Positions 46,891-57,144 of a DNA stretch of 57,870 bases are shown here, one piece after another (within the stretch, counting starts at the first letter, position 1; the number at the start of each line of letters is the position of its first letter). The position numbers and the translations under genes were made by a program. The notes beneath the pieces were generated by a model. That model made no database searches. It was not told the DNA's origin and was given only the letters and a program-made list of their open reading frames with translations. The stretch lies in contig JADHYV010000098.1 of NCBI GenBank assembly GCA_027604705.1, forward strand, positions 1-57,870, read 5' to 3'. Source of the stretch: Allomyces arbusculus (Eukaryota > Blastocladiomycota > Blastocladiomycetes > Blastocladiales > Blastocladiaceae).

Positions 46891-49800
46891 ATGGGTTCTC
46901 TGAAGTTGCGGCAACCTTGGTCGCCCTGGATTCGCCACAAGGGGCTCAGCACGGCCATCTTTCTCGCAGTTTTGATTCTTTCAATCAGCAACGTTGTTCA
47001 TGCGCTGGGCGTGCGTCGTGGAACCCCGCAATGTTTACCGCCGTGGTCCGTCGCATCGCTCGGCTGGGTGGGGACTACTCCTGGCGCGAGCACGATCAGG
47101 CAGGTGCCCGCGGATATCGTGATTGAGGCCGATGCGTGGTCAAGGTGCGGGATTCGCTCGACAGAAAAACACAGGACTGTCAAAGAACTGACCGGCGTAT
47201 TTCGTCTCGTCGTGCTGATCAGTGCCAATTTGAGGTACGTTCACGCTCTGTCTGAGAACAATTGAACAACGTGTTGCTAATTGTGGAATGCCCCTGCGAC
47301 AGTACCTACATAGCTGCGACGCTGCTGCAGGATGTGATGGGGGTCAACGTCACCGTTCTCGAGTATGACGGCGATTATAGTGGCTCTTTCTCGCGCATCG
47401 CATCGGGTCGGGTCCACGCCAACCTCGAACTGTGGCCCAACGCGAAATCGGCGCTCTACCAGCAGTATATCGTGCAGCAGGGAACCGTCGAGGACTCGGG
47501 CATGATTGGCTACGCGGCCAAGATCTCGTGGTATATCAATACGGCGATCGCCAATGCCTACCCTACGCTCATTTTCGATTCGTGGCGGTCCTACACGATG
47601 AACTCGGTGCTGCAATACTTGCCGGCGTACGGCACGACGACGCCCGCGCGCAAGGCCGATGGGTCGTGGTTGTGTGACTCGGCAACTTACTCGTATTGCT
47701 CGAACGGCATGTTTGTCCCGCCGCAGTGCCAGGCCAATCCGTCAGGCTGCCGGGAATATTGGGTACGTCGCCTTGCTGTTCTCCACACTTTTGACCCCGC
47801 GTCTGATGTGTGTGCGTGAACTGTGCAGCACGTCGATCCGAGTTACAATGTGGGCGAGAATGAGCAGCGCATCATCACGCTCGGCCTGAAACTCGTCGTC
47901 GTCTACCTCGGCGCCGCCTTTGCCAGCGCCGTCACGCGGTGTGCCAACCAGAACAGCTACGCATGCCTTTTTTACTACTGGAAGCCCGAAATCATTCCGT
48001 CGACGCTCTCGCTCTCGGTCGTGTCGCTGCCCGAGTACAACTCGACGTGCTTCTCTCAGTTCAGTGCCGCACGCGTCGGCGCATCATCCAACGAGCTAGT
48101 TTGCGACACTACATCGGAGCTGCTCATGAAGATTTCGACGGCGAGCCTTCGCTTGACCGCGCCGCACGTGTCCATGTTCTTCAAGCAGTTTAGCCTGAAG
48201 GATCATGACATCAATTTCTTGCTCAACGACTACGCGACGACGGGCGTCACGGAGACGACGGCGTGCAAGTGGATCACGTCGAACCGCAATCTGTGGACGG
48301 CGTGGATTCCAGCGCCACCATCTAACTACAGTGGGGTCCTACTCCCCATCGTTCTCCAGCTCAAATCCCATCTTTCTGATTCCCTTTCTCCACTATAGTC
48401 ATGACACTCGACTCCATGGCCTCGAGCGAAGTGCTCCCGATTCTCGTTGTCGTCTTGTGTGGGCTCGTCTTTGCCGCGACGCTCCCGACATTTCACCTCC
48501 TCTCCCGCTACGCTGGCACTGCGACCGTCAAGGCTCAGTCACCACGGTTCATGCAGCTGATTGCGCTTGGCGTATTTGTCGTGACCGCATCGGTGGCGCT
48601 CGAAATCGCGTCGCCCACGATCACGGGCATTTGCGCGGCGCGGATTTGGTTGCTTGCTCTCGGCATGTGCACGATACTCGGCAGCATTATCGTCAAAACT
48701 GCGCGTATTTATTTGATCTTTGGGTACGAGTGTGATGCTCACAAACCGCATTACACCCACTTCACACTTACGTCCACCCCTGTCGCAGAAACCGGTACCA
48801 GATGCAATTCAATTTGAAGGACACGCGTTTGCTCGGTGGCGTCGTGGCTATTGTGGCCGTCGATGTCGTGCTCCTCGGCGCGTGGACGGGTGCTGCTGTG
48901 CCATCGGCCGTCATTTCAACCGTCTCAACCACCACCTACACGTACCTGTGCAGCACCGGCAGCGACACGGGCGGGACCGCGATCACGGCGATTCTCGCCA
49001 TCTTCCATGCGTCGCAGCTGCTCGTCGCGTGCTGGCTTTCATTCAAGATCCGCAACGTCGCCACGAACTACAACGAATCCAAGTACATTGCGCTCGCTGT
49101 CTACAATAACTTGCTCGCGTGCGCTGTCGTGATCCCCGTCGTCGTGCTCCCGATCAATTTCCGCGCACAATTTGTGATCAAGTGCGTCTGCATCTTGCTC
49201 GCGCTGGGCGGCGTGCTCGGTTTGCTCGTGTGGCGGCCGATTTTGGAGGTGGTCCTGGCCAGAGCCGCCAGCCACGATGGGATTTCTGCGTTTCGGTCAC
49301 CGCTGTCGGGCAAACTCGATCGCGGCAACAGTTTGCGAAACGCTATGGCTAAGAGCGACAAGGGCGACGACGGCGTGCTGTGTGGATTGGTTCGTTTCGG
49401 GTCTTCTCCGCGTCCTCGATAATGTGCTGATCAATGGCTTTCATCAAATAGGAAGCGCGTGTCGGACAACGGTTCGCAATCAAGCAAATGGGCGGTTTGC
49501 TCCGGCGATGGACCGAGGTCGACGTGGTCCTCTTTCACCACCCGCTCCCAGCACTCTTGATCACGCCGTGCAGCTCAGTAAGTGACTGTTTCACTCCTCC
49601 ACCACCCCCAGTGTGCGCCTCACTCGCTCCGTGGCCATTGCATCTAGCCCAACTGCGGACAGGCGTTCACGTTCAAGGTCTACGCGTCCCCTGCTGACGG
49701 TGTGGATGATTGTTTTGTTCTACGCGTTGGCGGTTCGAGTTACCTCGTGCAGGCCAAGGACGCGGCCGATGCCGACCGGTGGATCCGCGATATCGAGTTT

Positions 49801-49956
49801 ACGTTCAAGACCGGGAATGCGAGCACGGCCGGCTCCGTGTCGCGCTCGCCGAGTGTCAGCGGCAGCGGGGCGCCGTCTCCAGCAGTGACCTCAGGAGAAC
49901 AGCCTGTCGCGGGCCGGCGGCCGCTGGGACCGCAGCGGTCGGGAATTGTGGGGTAG
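46891..49956 (+). CDS. OpuAC-type class C GPCR with C-terminal PH domain (receptor 3)
   Basis: Exons 46891-47144, 47223-47234 (12 nt), 47303-47762, 47829-48330, 48399-48723, 48789-49389, 49452-49577 and 49648-49956 give 862 residues. Exon 3 is one codon longer than in the paralogues (DGDYSGSFSRIASG). The signal helix is LSTAIFLAVLILSISNVVHA. The ligand domain has VHANLELWPNAKSALYQQYI and FYYWKPEIIPSTL. Helix 3 carries AARIWLLALGMCTILGSIIV then KTARIYLIFGN. The PH domain has GQRFAIKQMGGLLRRWTEVD and DADRWIRDIEFTFK. The C-terminus is RRPLGPQRSGIVG. Most introns start GTNCG, but intron 4 starts GTGGGG and the last starts GTAAGT, the only textbook GTAAGT site I found in the window. Confidence 0.9.
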
Positions 49957-50698
49957 GACGGGGTTGGGGACTAATCGGCGGGTGGAGATTTATCGGCGCG
50001 GGAGAGAGGATAATGAAACTCCAACAAGGAGGACTGTACATGAGGTCCCGGCTTCTGTTGACCGCGTATTTGTTTTCAGCAATGTACGATCGAGATCGAG
50101 AGCCGCCCGAGGCTTCTGTATCATGTCTCTCCAACAAAACATGGCCGCGGCAAATGGATTGTCAGCTGCTCAAAATCCTTTCGCAGTCAAAAATGGTGCC
50201 AGCTGGAGGGCGTCAAGTCCCCCACGTTGGACAGGGTGTGCCCACGTTGCACCGAGACCAAGTTAAAAGGCAGGCAGTGTGGATGGAGAATGACGGTCAG
50301 AAACACGGGCGATAGAATTCGGTGATGTGCTCGCCTGGTTGATCTGCAATTGACAGTGGCAGAAAGGTCCATCTCGCAGCAGTATCTAATTGCCGGATCG
50401 TCCGTTGGCAAGACGGTTCTCCAACAACGCCGCAATCGCCTTACAAGAGGTCCTCTCACAAGGATTTGAACAGCGACGGCAAACGACAGCTGGCACTTAC
50501 ACTTCGTGGCCGCAAGAGCACCAGAGCTCCTGGCCGACGTTTGAAAGACTTGAACTGTCGTCCACGTCAATGGCGCATGCACCTCGTTTGTCCAGCCTGA
50601 GTCTCTGCTTTCGACGTACGAAACAGCGCAACGTCGATCAGCACAAACATTGTCCAAAAGCACCACTAGAAAGTTTCTGCAAAACCTGCCAGTCCATC
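49957..50698. other. Intergenic between receptor 3 and the F-box-like gene
   Basis: No supported gene. The frame of the F-box-like gene stays open upstream to 50390, so an upstream start cannot be excluded. That extension has no domain-like content. Confidence 0.4.
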
Positions 50699-52297
50699 AT
50701 GTCCAACATGATATTGCCTGAGTCGAGCTTTACGTTGGGCCCCTCAAATGGCTCTGCACCAGGTCAAAAATTCTCACTTACGATGCTGCCAGACCTCGTA
50801 CTGGCCAGAATTGTTCAATTGTTGGTCGCGCAGTTTGATCTCGACCCCGAAAATGTTGCATGTGCGCTTGCCCGCCTCGCTAGGACGTGCCTTCCACTGC
50901 GCCGCCCTGCAGCACGAGCTCTCCTCAGTTTGCTCGCGGTCGTTCGTGCCGAACCGGATCAACCGTCCGGCACACTTTGCCTTGCATTGCCTCGACTTCC
51001 TGGTCGTTTCAGTGGTTTTGATGAGCTCGGCCCGCTCAAAGTCGTGACAATGGATCGCGCGAATGAGATCGTGACTGATTTCGACTCACCAACGGCGATG
51101 GTCGTGCCCGCTGGATGGGTTCGTCTCCTTACCATGAACTCGCGCATGGACCGCAAGCTGGTAGGGGCTCCCTCGATCCCGTTCTCGACGCTTCTTGTTG
51201 ACCTGAGATGTGTGAAACGCCTCGATTTCACTGACGTGACCCTGGCAAGTGCCATTGCGTTACATGCGCCGCACCTCATGCATCACGTTGTGTCTGTCTC
51301 GTTCCTGATCGCGGGTGAGGGCTCTGCTCAGACCCACCTGCTGCACGATCTTGCCCTGCCTGCAGCAACATCCCTAGAACTGGCCGCAATCCAAGAGGTC
51401 GAGCCGATTGATATGAAGTGAGAGGGTTTCCCCCACACGTTGGGCTGTGAATCGCTCCACATTGATGGGTTTGGGCGGCTGGCTTTCAGCCCCGATGCTC
51501 TCGAGCGTCTATTGGCCGCGCTCTGCACTGTTCGCGACTTAGAATTGGTGGCACATGTCGCAGACCTCTCCACGCTCTCCTGTGCCACTGGAGTTCATGT
51601 TCCGGCAGACGTTGGACGCATGGTACGCCGTGCAGTCGTGACACCATCCGCTGCGGTATGGCTTGTGGCGGGATTGCCTGCTAGGGGCGCCGTACCCGTA
51701 TTGACTATGCTCGAGCACCTGCAGTTGACTTGCCGCTTTGATGATCATGCCTCGTTGGTGAACTTTGACCTGCGGCAACTATCGTATCTCGTGTCGCTGA
51801 CGTTCAGGGTGCCCGAAGGCCTTGACTCTTTAGTATCAGACACGTGGATGTCTTTGACGAGCGATCAGGTCCAGCAGCTTGCTGTGCTCCCGCACCTTGC
51901 TGAGCTTGACGCTTTGGTTCTCGGTTCCGAGCAGAAACACTGTGTCATTGCCTTGCTTGGCCCAAGGGTCGCTTTCCCGTCACTCGTACGGGTGTGCTCG
52001 TCGCCAGCTTTGTTCGAGATTGTTCGCGAATGCACTCTTCCTGCACTCGAGCACATGACGGTCCTGCTCCGGTCGTCTACGTGGTTCTATTCAAGAGTTT
52101 ACATTCCGCACGTGCCAAGGCTTACGGAACTGGCCGTCGCGTCAACAGGCATCGACCGGCCGATGATCAAGGCGCCATTGGACATCAGCGAAGCGGTGCG
52201 GGCGCGCGCGCCGATCCTTGCTGAGTTGACCGTGTGCGTGCCCGAAAGTTTGCAGGCTCTCATGTGCGAAAGGTCTCCTGTTGAAATAATCGCGTGA
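50699..52297 (+). CDS. F-box/LRR-like protein
   Basis: Start ATG 50699. An F-box-like helix group follows (SLTMLPDLVLARIVQLLVAQ ... ALARLARTCLPLRRPAARAL). The rest is rich in spaced Leu and reads like irregular LRRs: RCVKRLDFTDVTLASAIALH, LPAATSLELAAIQEVEP, LEHLQLTCRFDDHASLVNFD, LPHLAELDALVLGSEQ, VPRLTELAVASTGIDRP. The frame meets a TGA at 51419-51421. A 72-nt intron (51418-51489, GTGAGA...TTTCAG) removes it and keeps the frame, giving exons 50699-51417 and 51490-52297 and 508 residues. The usual role is substrate choice for an SCF ubiquitin ligase; the substrate is unknown. It is the only non-receptor gene inside the receptor array and lies in the same orientation. Confidence 0.65.
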
Positions 52298-53339
52298 GCC
52301 TGGACCAGTTCGGGGCCGCATCTCCCCAGCTCGCTGTCTTGCACCATGGACGGCTGATGCGTTTGGGTTCGATTGTGCTCTGAATGATCGGGGCAATGTT
52401 TTTTTGTTTTGTTTTTGTTTGGCGACAGATCATAGAAAATGCAATGCCTGCGCGGTTCAACTCTCCATTTCTAATTCCCGCAGGCTGGTGCCTTTGCGGT
52501 CCGAAAGGTTCATTCCTCTGCGCTCACCACTGCGCAGAACCGTGGCACGTGCTTTCCTCACCCCGCTGCCCATGATCCAGACTATAGTTCATATTTGCCA
52601 TCTCCGCTCTTCAGCCTTCAAACGCTGATGCCGCACGCAACGTTGCATCATCCAAGTGCGGTGTCCCATGCGCGCCGGATGCGATACACGGAGACATGAT
52701 TGTTTCTGTTGAGTGTTGACCGGCATGGGAAGCGGACAACAACATCTGCAAGGTGGGCAAGCATCCGTCTTCGCCGCGAAGGTCGCAATCATCATGCAGA
52801 GCCCCGACACTTGCTCCAGCTCTCACACGAGTTACCACGACTTGATGCATTTTATGGAATCCCATACAGCATATCTGTTCTGCTGACTCGTCTCCCGTGC
52901 ATCAAGGAACGGATGATCGATCATTTGTGACCGCAAGAAGTTGAACAAGCTCGGCTCGGGGGCGTGAACATGTTCTGCTTCAAGTTCAAGATCTGGCGTC
53001 AGCAACAGTTGGATTTGGGCGACATAGCGACAGCTTCTCGACGCTGGACAAAGCAGGTCAAGGAGGGCGAGTGGGGAACCCACGTCGCCACTTATCGCTG
53101 GTCGCGATTTGCCGACGCGCGATTCTGCATTCGATTGAACTTGCTCGCGCGCTAGACGGTTTCGATCATACTTTGCCCTCGCTTGGTCGTTCTGCACTCC
53201 AACATCGTTGACGAGGGCAATTTTGGCAACTTGATCGCTGCACTTGCCGAAACTCCGCTCAATCGACTGGGGTTGCCAGGCAGCTGTGTTCGGCCTGGTC
53301 TGCAATAACGACAGCTGCATTTTCGCGATACCGTCGACG
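52298..53339. other. Upstream region of receptor 4
   Basis: No supported gene. At about 53175-53300 a plus-strand stretch reading VLHSNIVDEGNFGNLIAALA then ETPLNRLGLPGSC has LRR spacing. It may be a small remnant related to the neighbouring F-box/LRR gene, but it has no start or exon context. Confidence 0.35.
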
Positions 53340-56300
53340 ATGAGCTCTTCAGGAGTGCAGCGCGCATGGGCGCGCCGACATGGAATGAGCTCAGCTGCAG
53401 TCTTCGCGATTCTCCTTCCCGGAATATTCCTCACCAGCGGTATGGTGTCCGCTCAAGGCGTTCGGCGAGACACCCCCAGGTGTCTCCCGCCGTCAGCGGT
53501 TGCATCGCTGGGCTGGGCTGGAGCCACGACGGGCACAGATACGATCAAGCAGGCGCCCGCCAATATTGTTCTAGAAGCCGATGCGTGGACGAGGTGCAGG
53601 ATTGACGTGGGATTGGGCTGGAGTGGCATCAAGTATCGCTGACCGATATTGTCCTCCTCTTGACGATTGCATAGCGCCAACTTGAGGCACGCTCAGTTCA
53701 CTCCTGGCGAAGTGAAAATGAAGTGCAGCTCACTCGACGTTCCGCCTCCAACAGTACCTACATTGCCGCGATGCTTCTGCAGGACGTGATGGGCGTCAAC
53801 GTGACCGTGCTCGAGTTTGGCGGATCGAGCAGCACTTATCCGCGTGTCGCGTCGGGCCAAGTGCATGCGAATCTCGAGGTCTGGCCCAACTCGAAGACGG
53901 CGCTCTACCAGCAGTATATCGTGCAGCAGGGAACCGTCGAGGACTCGGGCATGATTGGCTACGCGGGCAAGATATCGTGGTACATCAACACGGCGATTGC
54001 CAACGCCTACCCTACGCTCATTTTCGACTCGTGGCGGTCCTACACGATGAACTCGGTCCTGCAGTACCTGCCCGCGTACGGGACCTCGACGCCCGCGCGC
54101 AAGGCCGATGGGTCGTGGTTGTGCGACTCGGCCACGTACGCGTACTGCTCGAACGGCATATTTGTACCGCCGCAGTGCCAGGCCAACCCATCGAGCTGTC
54201 GAGAGTTTTGGGTGTGTCGCCTCACTCCGCAACCTCTGCGCCGCTCAGTGCACGTTTTGGGCGCTACGCTTCGAAAAGGACTGACGTATTTCGTATGATT
54301 GCACAGCACATGGAACCGGGCTACAGCAAGGGCGAGAACGAGCAGCGCATCGTCACGCTCGGCCTGAAACTCGTTGTCGTCTACCTCGGCGCCGACTTTG
54401 CCAGCGCCGTCACGCGGTGTGCCAACCAGAGCAGCTACGCATGCCTTTTTTACTACTGGAAGCCCGAAATCATTCCGTCGACGCTCTCGCTGTCGGTCGT
54501 GTCGCTGCCCGAGTACAATTCGACGTGCTACGCAGAGTACAGCGCGACCCGCGTTGGCACCTCGTTTAACAGTCTGGCGTGCAATTGGGCTCCGGATCTG
54601 ATCATGAAAATCTCGTCGACGGGCTTGCAGACCACGGCGCCGCACGTCTCGACGTTCTTCAAGCAGTTTAGCCTCAAGGATCATGACATCAATTTCTTGC
54701 TCAACGACTACGCGACGACGGGCATCACGGAGACGACGGCGTGCAAGTGGATCACGTCGAACCGCAATTTGTGGAACACGTGGATCCCAGCGCCGCCGGC
54801 CAACTACAGTGTGCCGATTTGTAGCTCTATCCAGCTCCGTTCCGCATCTGACGGAAGTTCCCATTCCCAATGTAGTCCTGTCGCTGGACGCCATGGCATC
54901 GAGCGAACCTCTTCCAATTGTCGTCGCTGTTCTTTGCGCACTCGTCTTTGCCGCGACGCTTCCAACGTTCTATCTTCTGTACCGCTATTCTGGAGTTGCC
55001 GCGGTCAAGTCGCAGTCGCCGAGGTTCATGCAGCTTATTGCTCTCGGTGTGCTCGTCGTTGACTTGTCCATTGCGCTCGAAATTGTGTCACCTAAAGTCG
55101 CGGGCGTATGCGTCGCACGCATGTGGCTGCTTGCGCTCGGCTCGTGTATTGTGCTCGGCAGTCTTATCGTCAAGACCGCACGCATCTACTTGATTTTCGG
55201 GTGCGGGTCCGACATTGACGACGGTGCTCTGGGATTCTCCGCTCATCACGTCCGTACTCGTCGTGTAGGAACCGGCGGCGCATGCAGTTCAATTTGAAGG
55301 ACGCTCGACTCCTCGGTGGCGTTCTGGCCATGGCTGCTGTCGATATGGTCCTGTTGGGCACATGGGCGGGCATTGCCGCGCCGACGGCCGTCACCTCGAC
55401 CGTCTCGACCACGACCTACACGTTTCTGTGCAGCACGCGGACCGATGCAGGTGGGACCGCAATCACTGCAATCCTCGGCAACTTCCACGCGTTGCAACTG
55501 CTTGCCGCGTGCTGGCTCTCGTTCAAGATCCGCAACGTCGGCACGACTTACAACGAGTCCAAGTACATTGCCCTCGCCGCTTACAACATTTTGCTTGCGT
55601 GCATTGTCGTGGTCCCGGTCGCCGCCTTGCCCATCAATTTCCGCGCCCAGTTTGTCATCAAGTGCGTGTGCATCCTGTTGGCGCTCGGCGGCGTGCTCGG
55701 GCTTCTTGTGTGGCGGCCGATTTTGGAGGTTCTGCTCGCCGGGTCGGCCAAGCCCGAGACGCTCTACACGATGGAGCCGAACTCGAAGGGCAAGCTGGAC
55801 CGCGGCATGAGTGTCCGTCACGCACTGGCCAAGAGTGACAAGGGCGACGAGGGGATGTTGTGTGGATTGGTGCGACGCCTCTCTCTTCACATCTCGTCGA
55901 AGGTGCTCATCTCACATCTCGTCCATCCAGGATGCGCGCGTCGGCCCGCGGTACGCTATCAAGCAAATGGGCGGGCTCTTGCGGCAATGGGTCGAGGTTG
56001 ATGTGGTTCTGCTGCACCATCCGCTCCCAGCACTCCTGCTCACGCCGTGCAATTCAGTACGTTGAGCTCGCCGAGACTTCTTTGTTCCCCACCTCCTTTC
56101 TAGACTTACGGATTTCTTGTCTAGCCGAGGGGCGGTCAAGCGTTCATGTTCAAGGTCTACGCGTCCCCGGCCGACGGTGCGGCCGATTGCTTCATTCTGC
56201 GCGTCGGCGGATCGAGCTACCTCGTGCAGGCCAAGGACGCAGCGGACGCTGAACGGTGGATCCACGATATCGAGAACACGTTCAAGGCAGTGAACGCGAG

Positions 56301-56433
56301 CACGGTCGGGTCTGCGTCGCACGGGTCGACAGATGGCGGCGTGGCACTCTCGACGTTCAGCGCCCCAAGCACAGACCAATCGGTCGTGAGCCGACGGCCA
56401 CCGGGACCGCAGCGGATGGGGATGGTTGGCTAG
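53340..56433 (+). CDS. OpuAC-type class C GPCR with C-terminal PH domain (receptor 4)
   Basis: Exons 53340-53593, 53675-53686 (12 nt), 53755-54211, 54307-54808, 54876-55200, 55269-55869, 55931-56056 and 56125-56433 give 861 residues. Intron 2 begins GCACGC and ends CAACAG, so it must be spliced as a GC-AG intron to keep the frame. The signal helix is SSAAVFAILLPGIFLTSGMV. The ligand domain has VHANLEVWPNSKTALYQQYI, FYYWKPEIIPSTL and CKWITSNRNLWNTWI. The class C hallmark reads VARMWLLALGSCIVLGSLIV then KTARIYLIFGN. The PH domain has GPRYAIKQMGGLLRQWVEVD and DAERWIHDIENTFK. The tail ends RRPPGPQRMGMVG. Exon 3 is a mosaic: its left part matches receptors 2/3 and its right part is almost identical to receptor 1. 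Confidence 0.9.
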
Positions 56434-57144
56434 GACTGGTTCGGAGACGGGTTGGAGAAGGGCCGGTAGATGTGGAGGTGCGAGTGGAGGATATTGAATG
56501 GAATGCGAACTTCGAGATTCGAGAGTCGATCAAGCCGGTCGCCCTGTGTCGTTTCTGTTTGTGACTCTCCAGGCATCAAGCATCAAACCGTCTCCACGAC
56601 GCATCGCGACCGCTCGACCATGTACCGTCATCGAACCTAGTGCTACCGGCCACACTCGATGTCTCTCCGCAATTTGCTGCAAAATACTTGGAAATCATCC
56701 TTGATTATCGACTTTGATGAGTTCTCGTCCAGCAGGACAAAAGACCGGAAGACGCGGCTGACGGAGGCCCCTCCAGAACCAACTCGCCATTTCGATCCAA
56801 ATCCGATAGATTTCGGTTGCGTGCATACGATGATGGTCAATTAGTTGCTACGTCTGCGAACGAGAGGATCCGCTCGCCTCGGCAGGTGTCAAGAACGAAC
56901 GTGTCTCAAGTCAGCCGTGAACAGAGCGGCAACAGCCCTGCTCGCATCACAGACCGGCTCACTTGTTGCGGCAATTCCGCTCACCCTTGCGACTGTGGGC
57001 TCCCCACATCAAGAAGGACGGGGGACGAGCGACGTCCTTGCATCAAGTCGCCAAACCGGACGCCCATCTCTTGTCGCGCCAGGGTCGGAGGCTCCGCCTC
57101 TCCTCCTCGAACTTGTGCATGTCATACTCGAATCGGAAAGCGCC
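56434..57144. other. Intergenic after receptor 4
   Basis: No supported gene. The reading frame of the next gene is open from 56845, but nothing before ATG 57145 looks coding. Confidence 0.4.

Noticed and set aside
46275-46991. Minus-strand frame containing ANVIAADRVVILPDTNSRPK
   Set aside because: Part of it looks protein-like, but it overlaps receptor 3 exon 1 and has no start or exon context. It is noted only as a possible fragment.
51419-51421. In-frame TGA in the F-box-like gene as stop readthrough or a nonsense mutation
   Set aside because: A 72-nt intron with GTGAGA donor and TTTCAG acceptor removes it and keeps the frame, which is simpler.
52832-53434. 200-residue minus-strand frame upstream of receptor 4
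   Set aside because: It overlaps receptor 4 exon 1 on the other strand, shows no domain, and is likely open by chance in GC-rich DNA.
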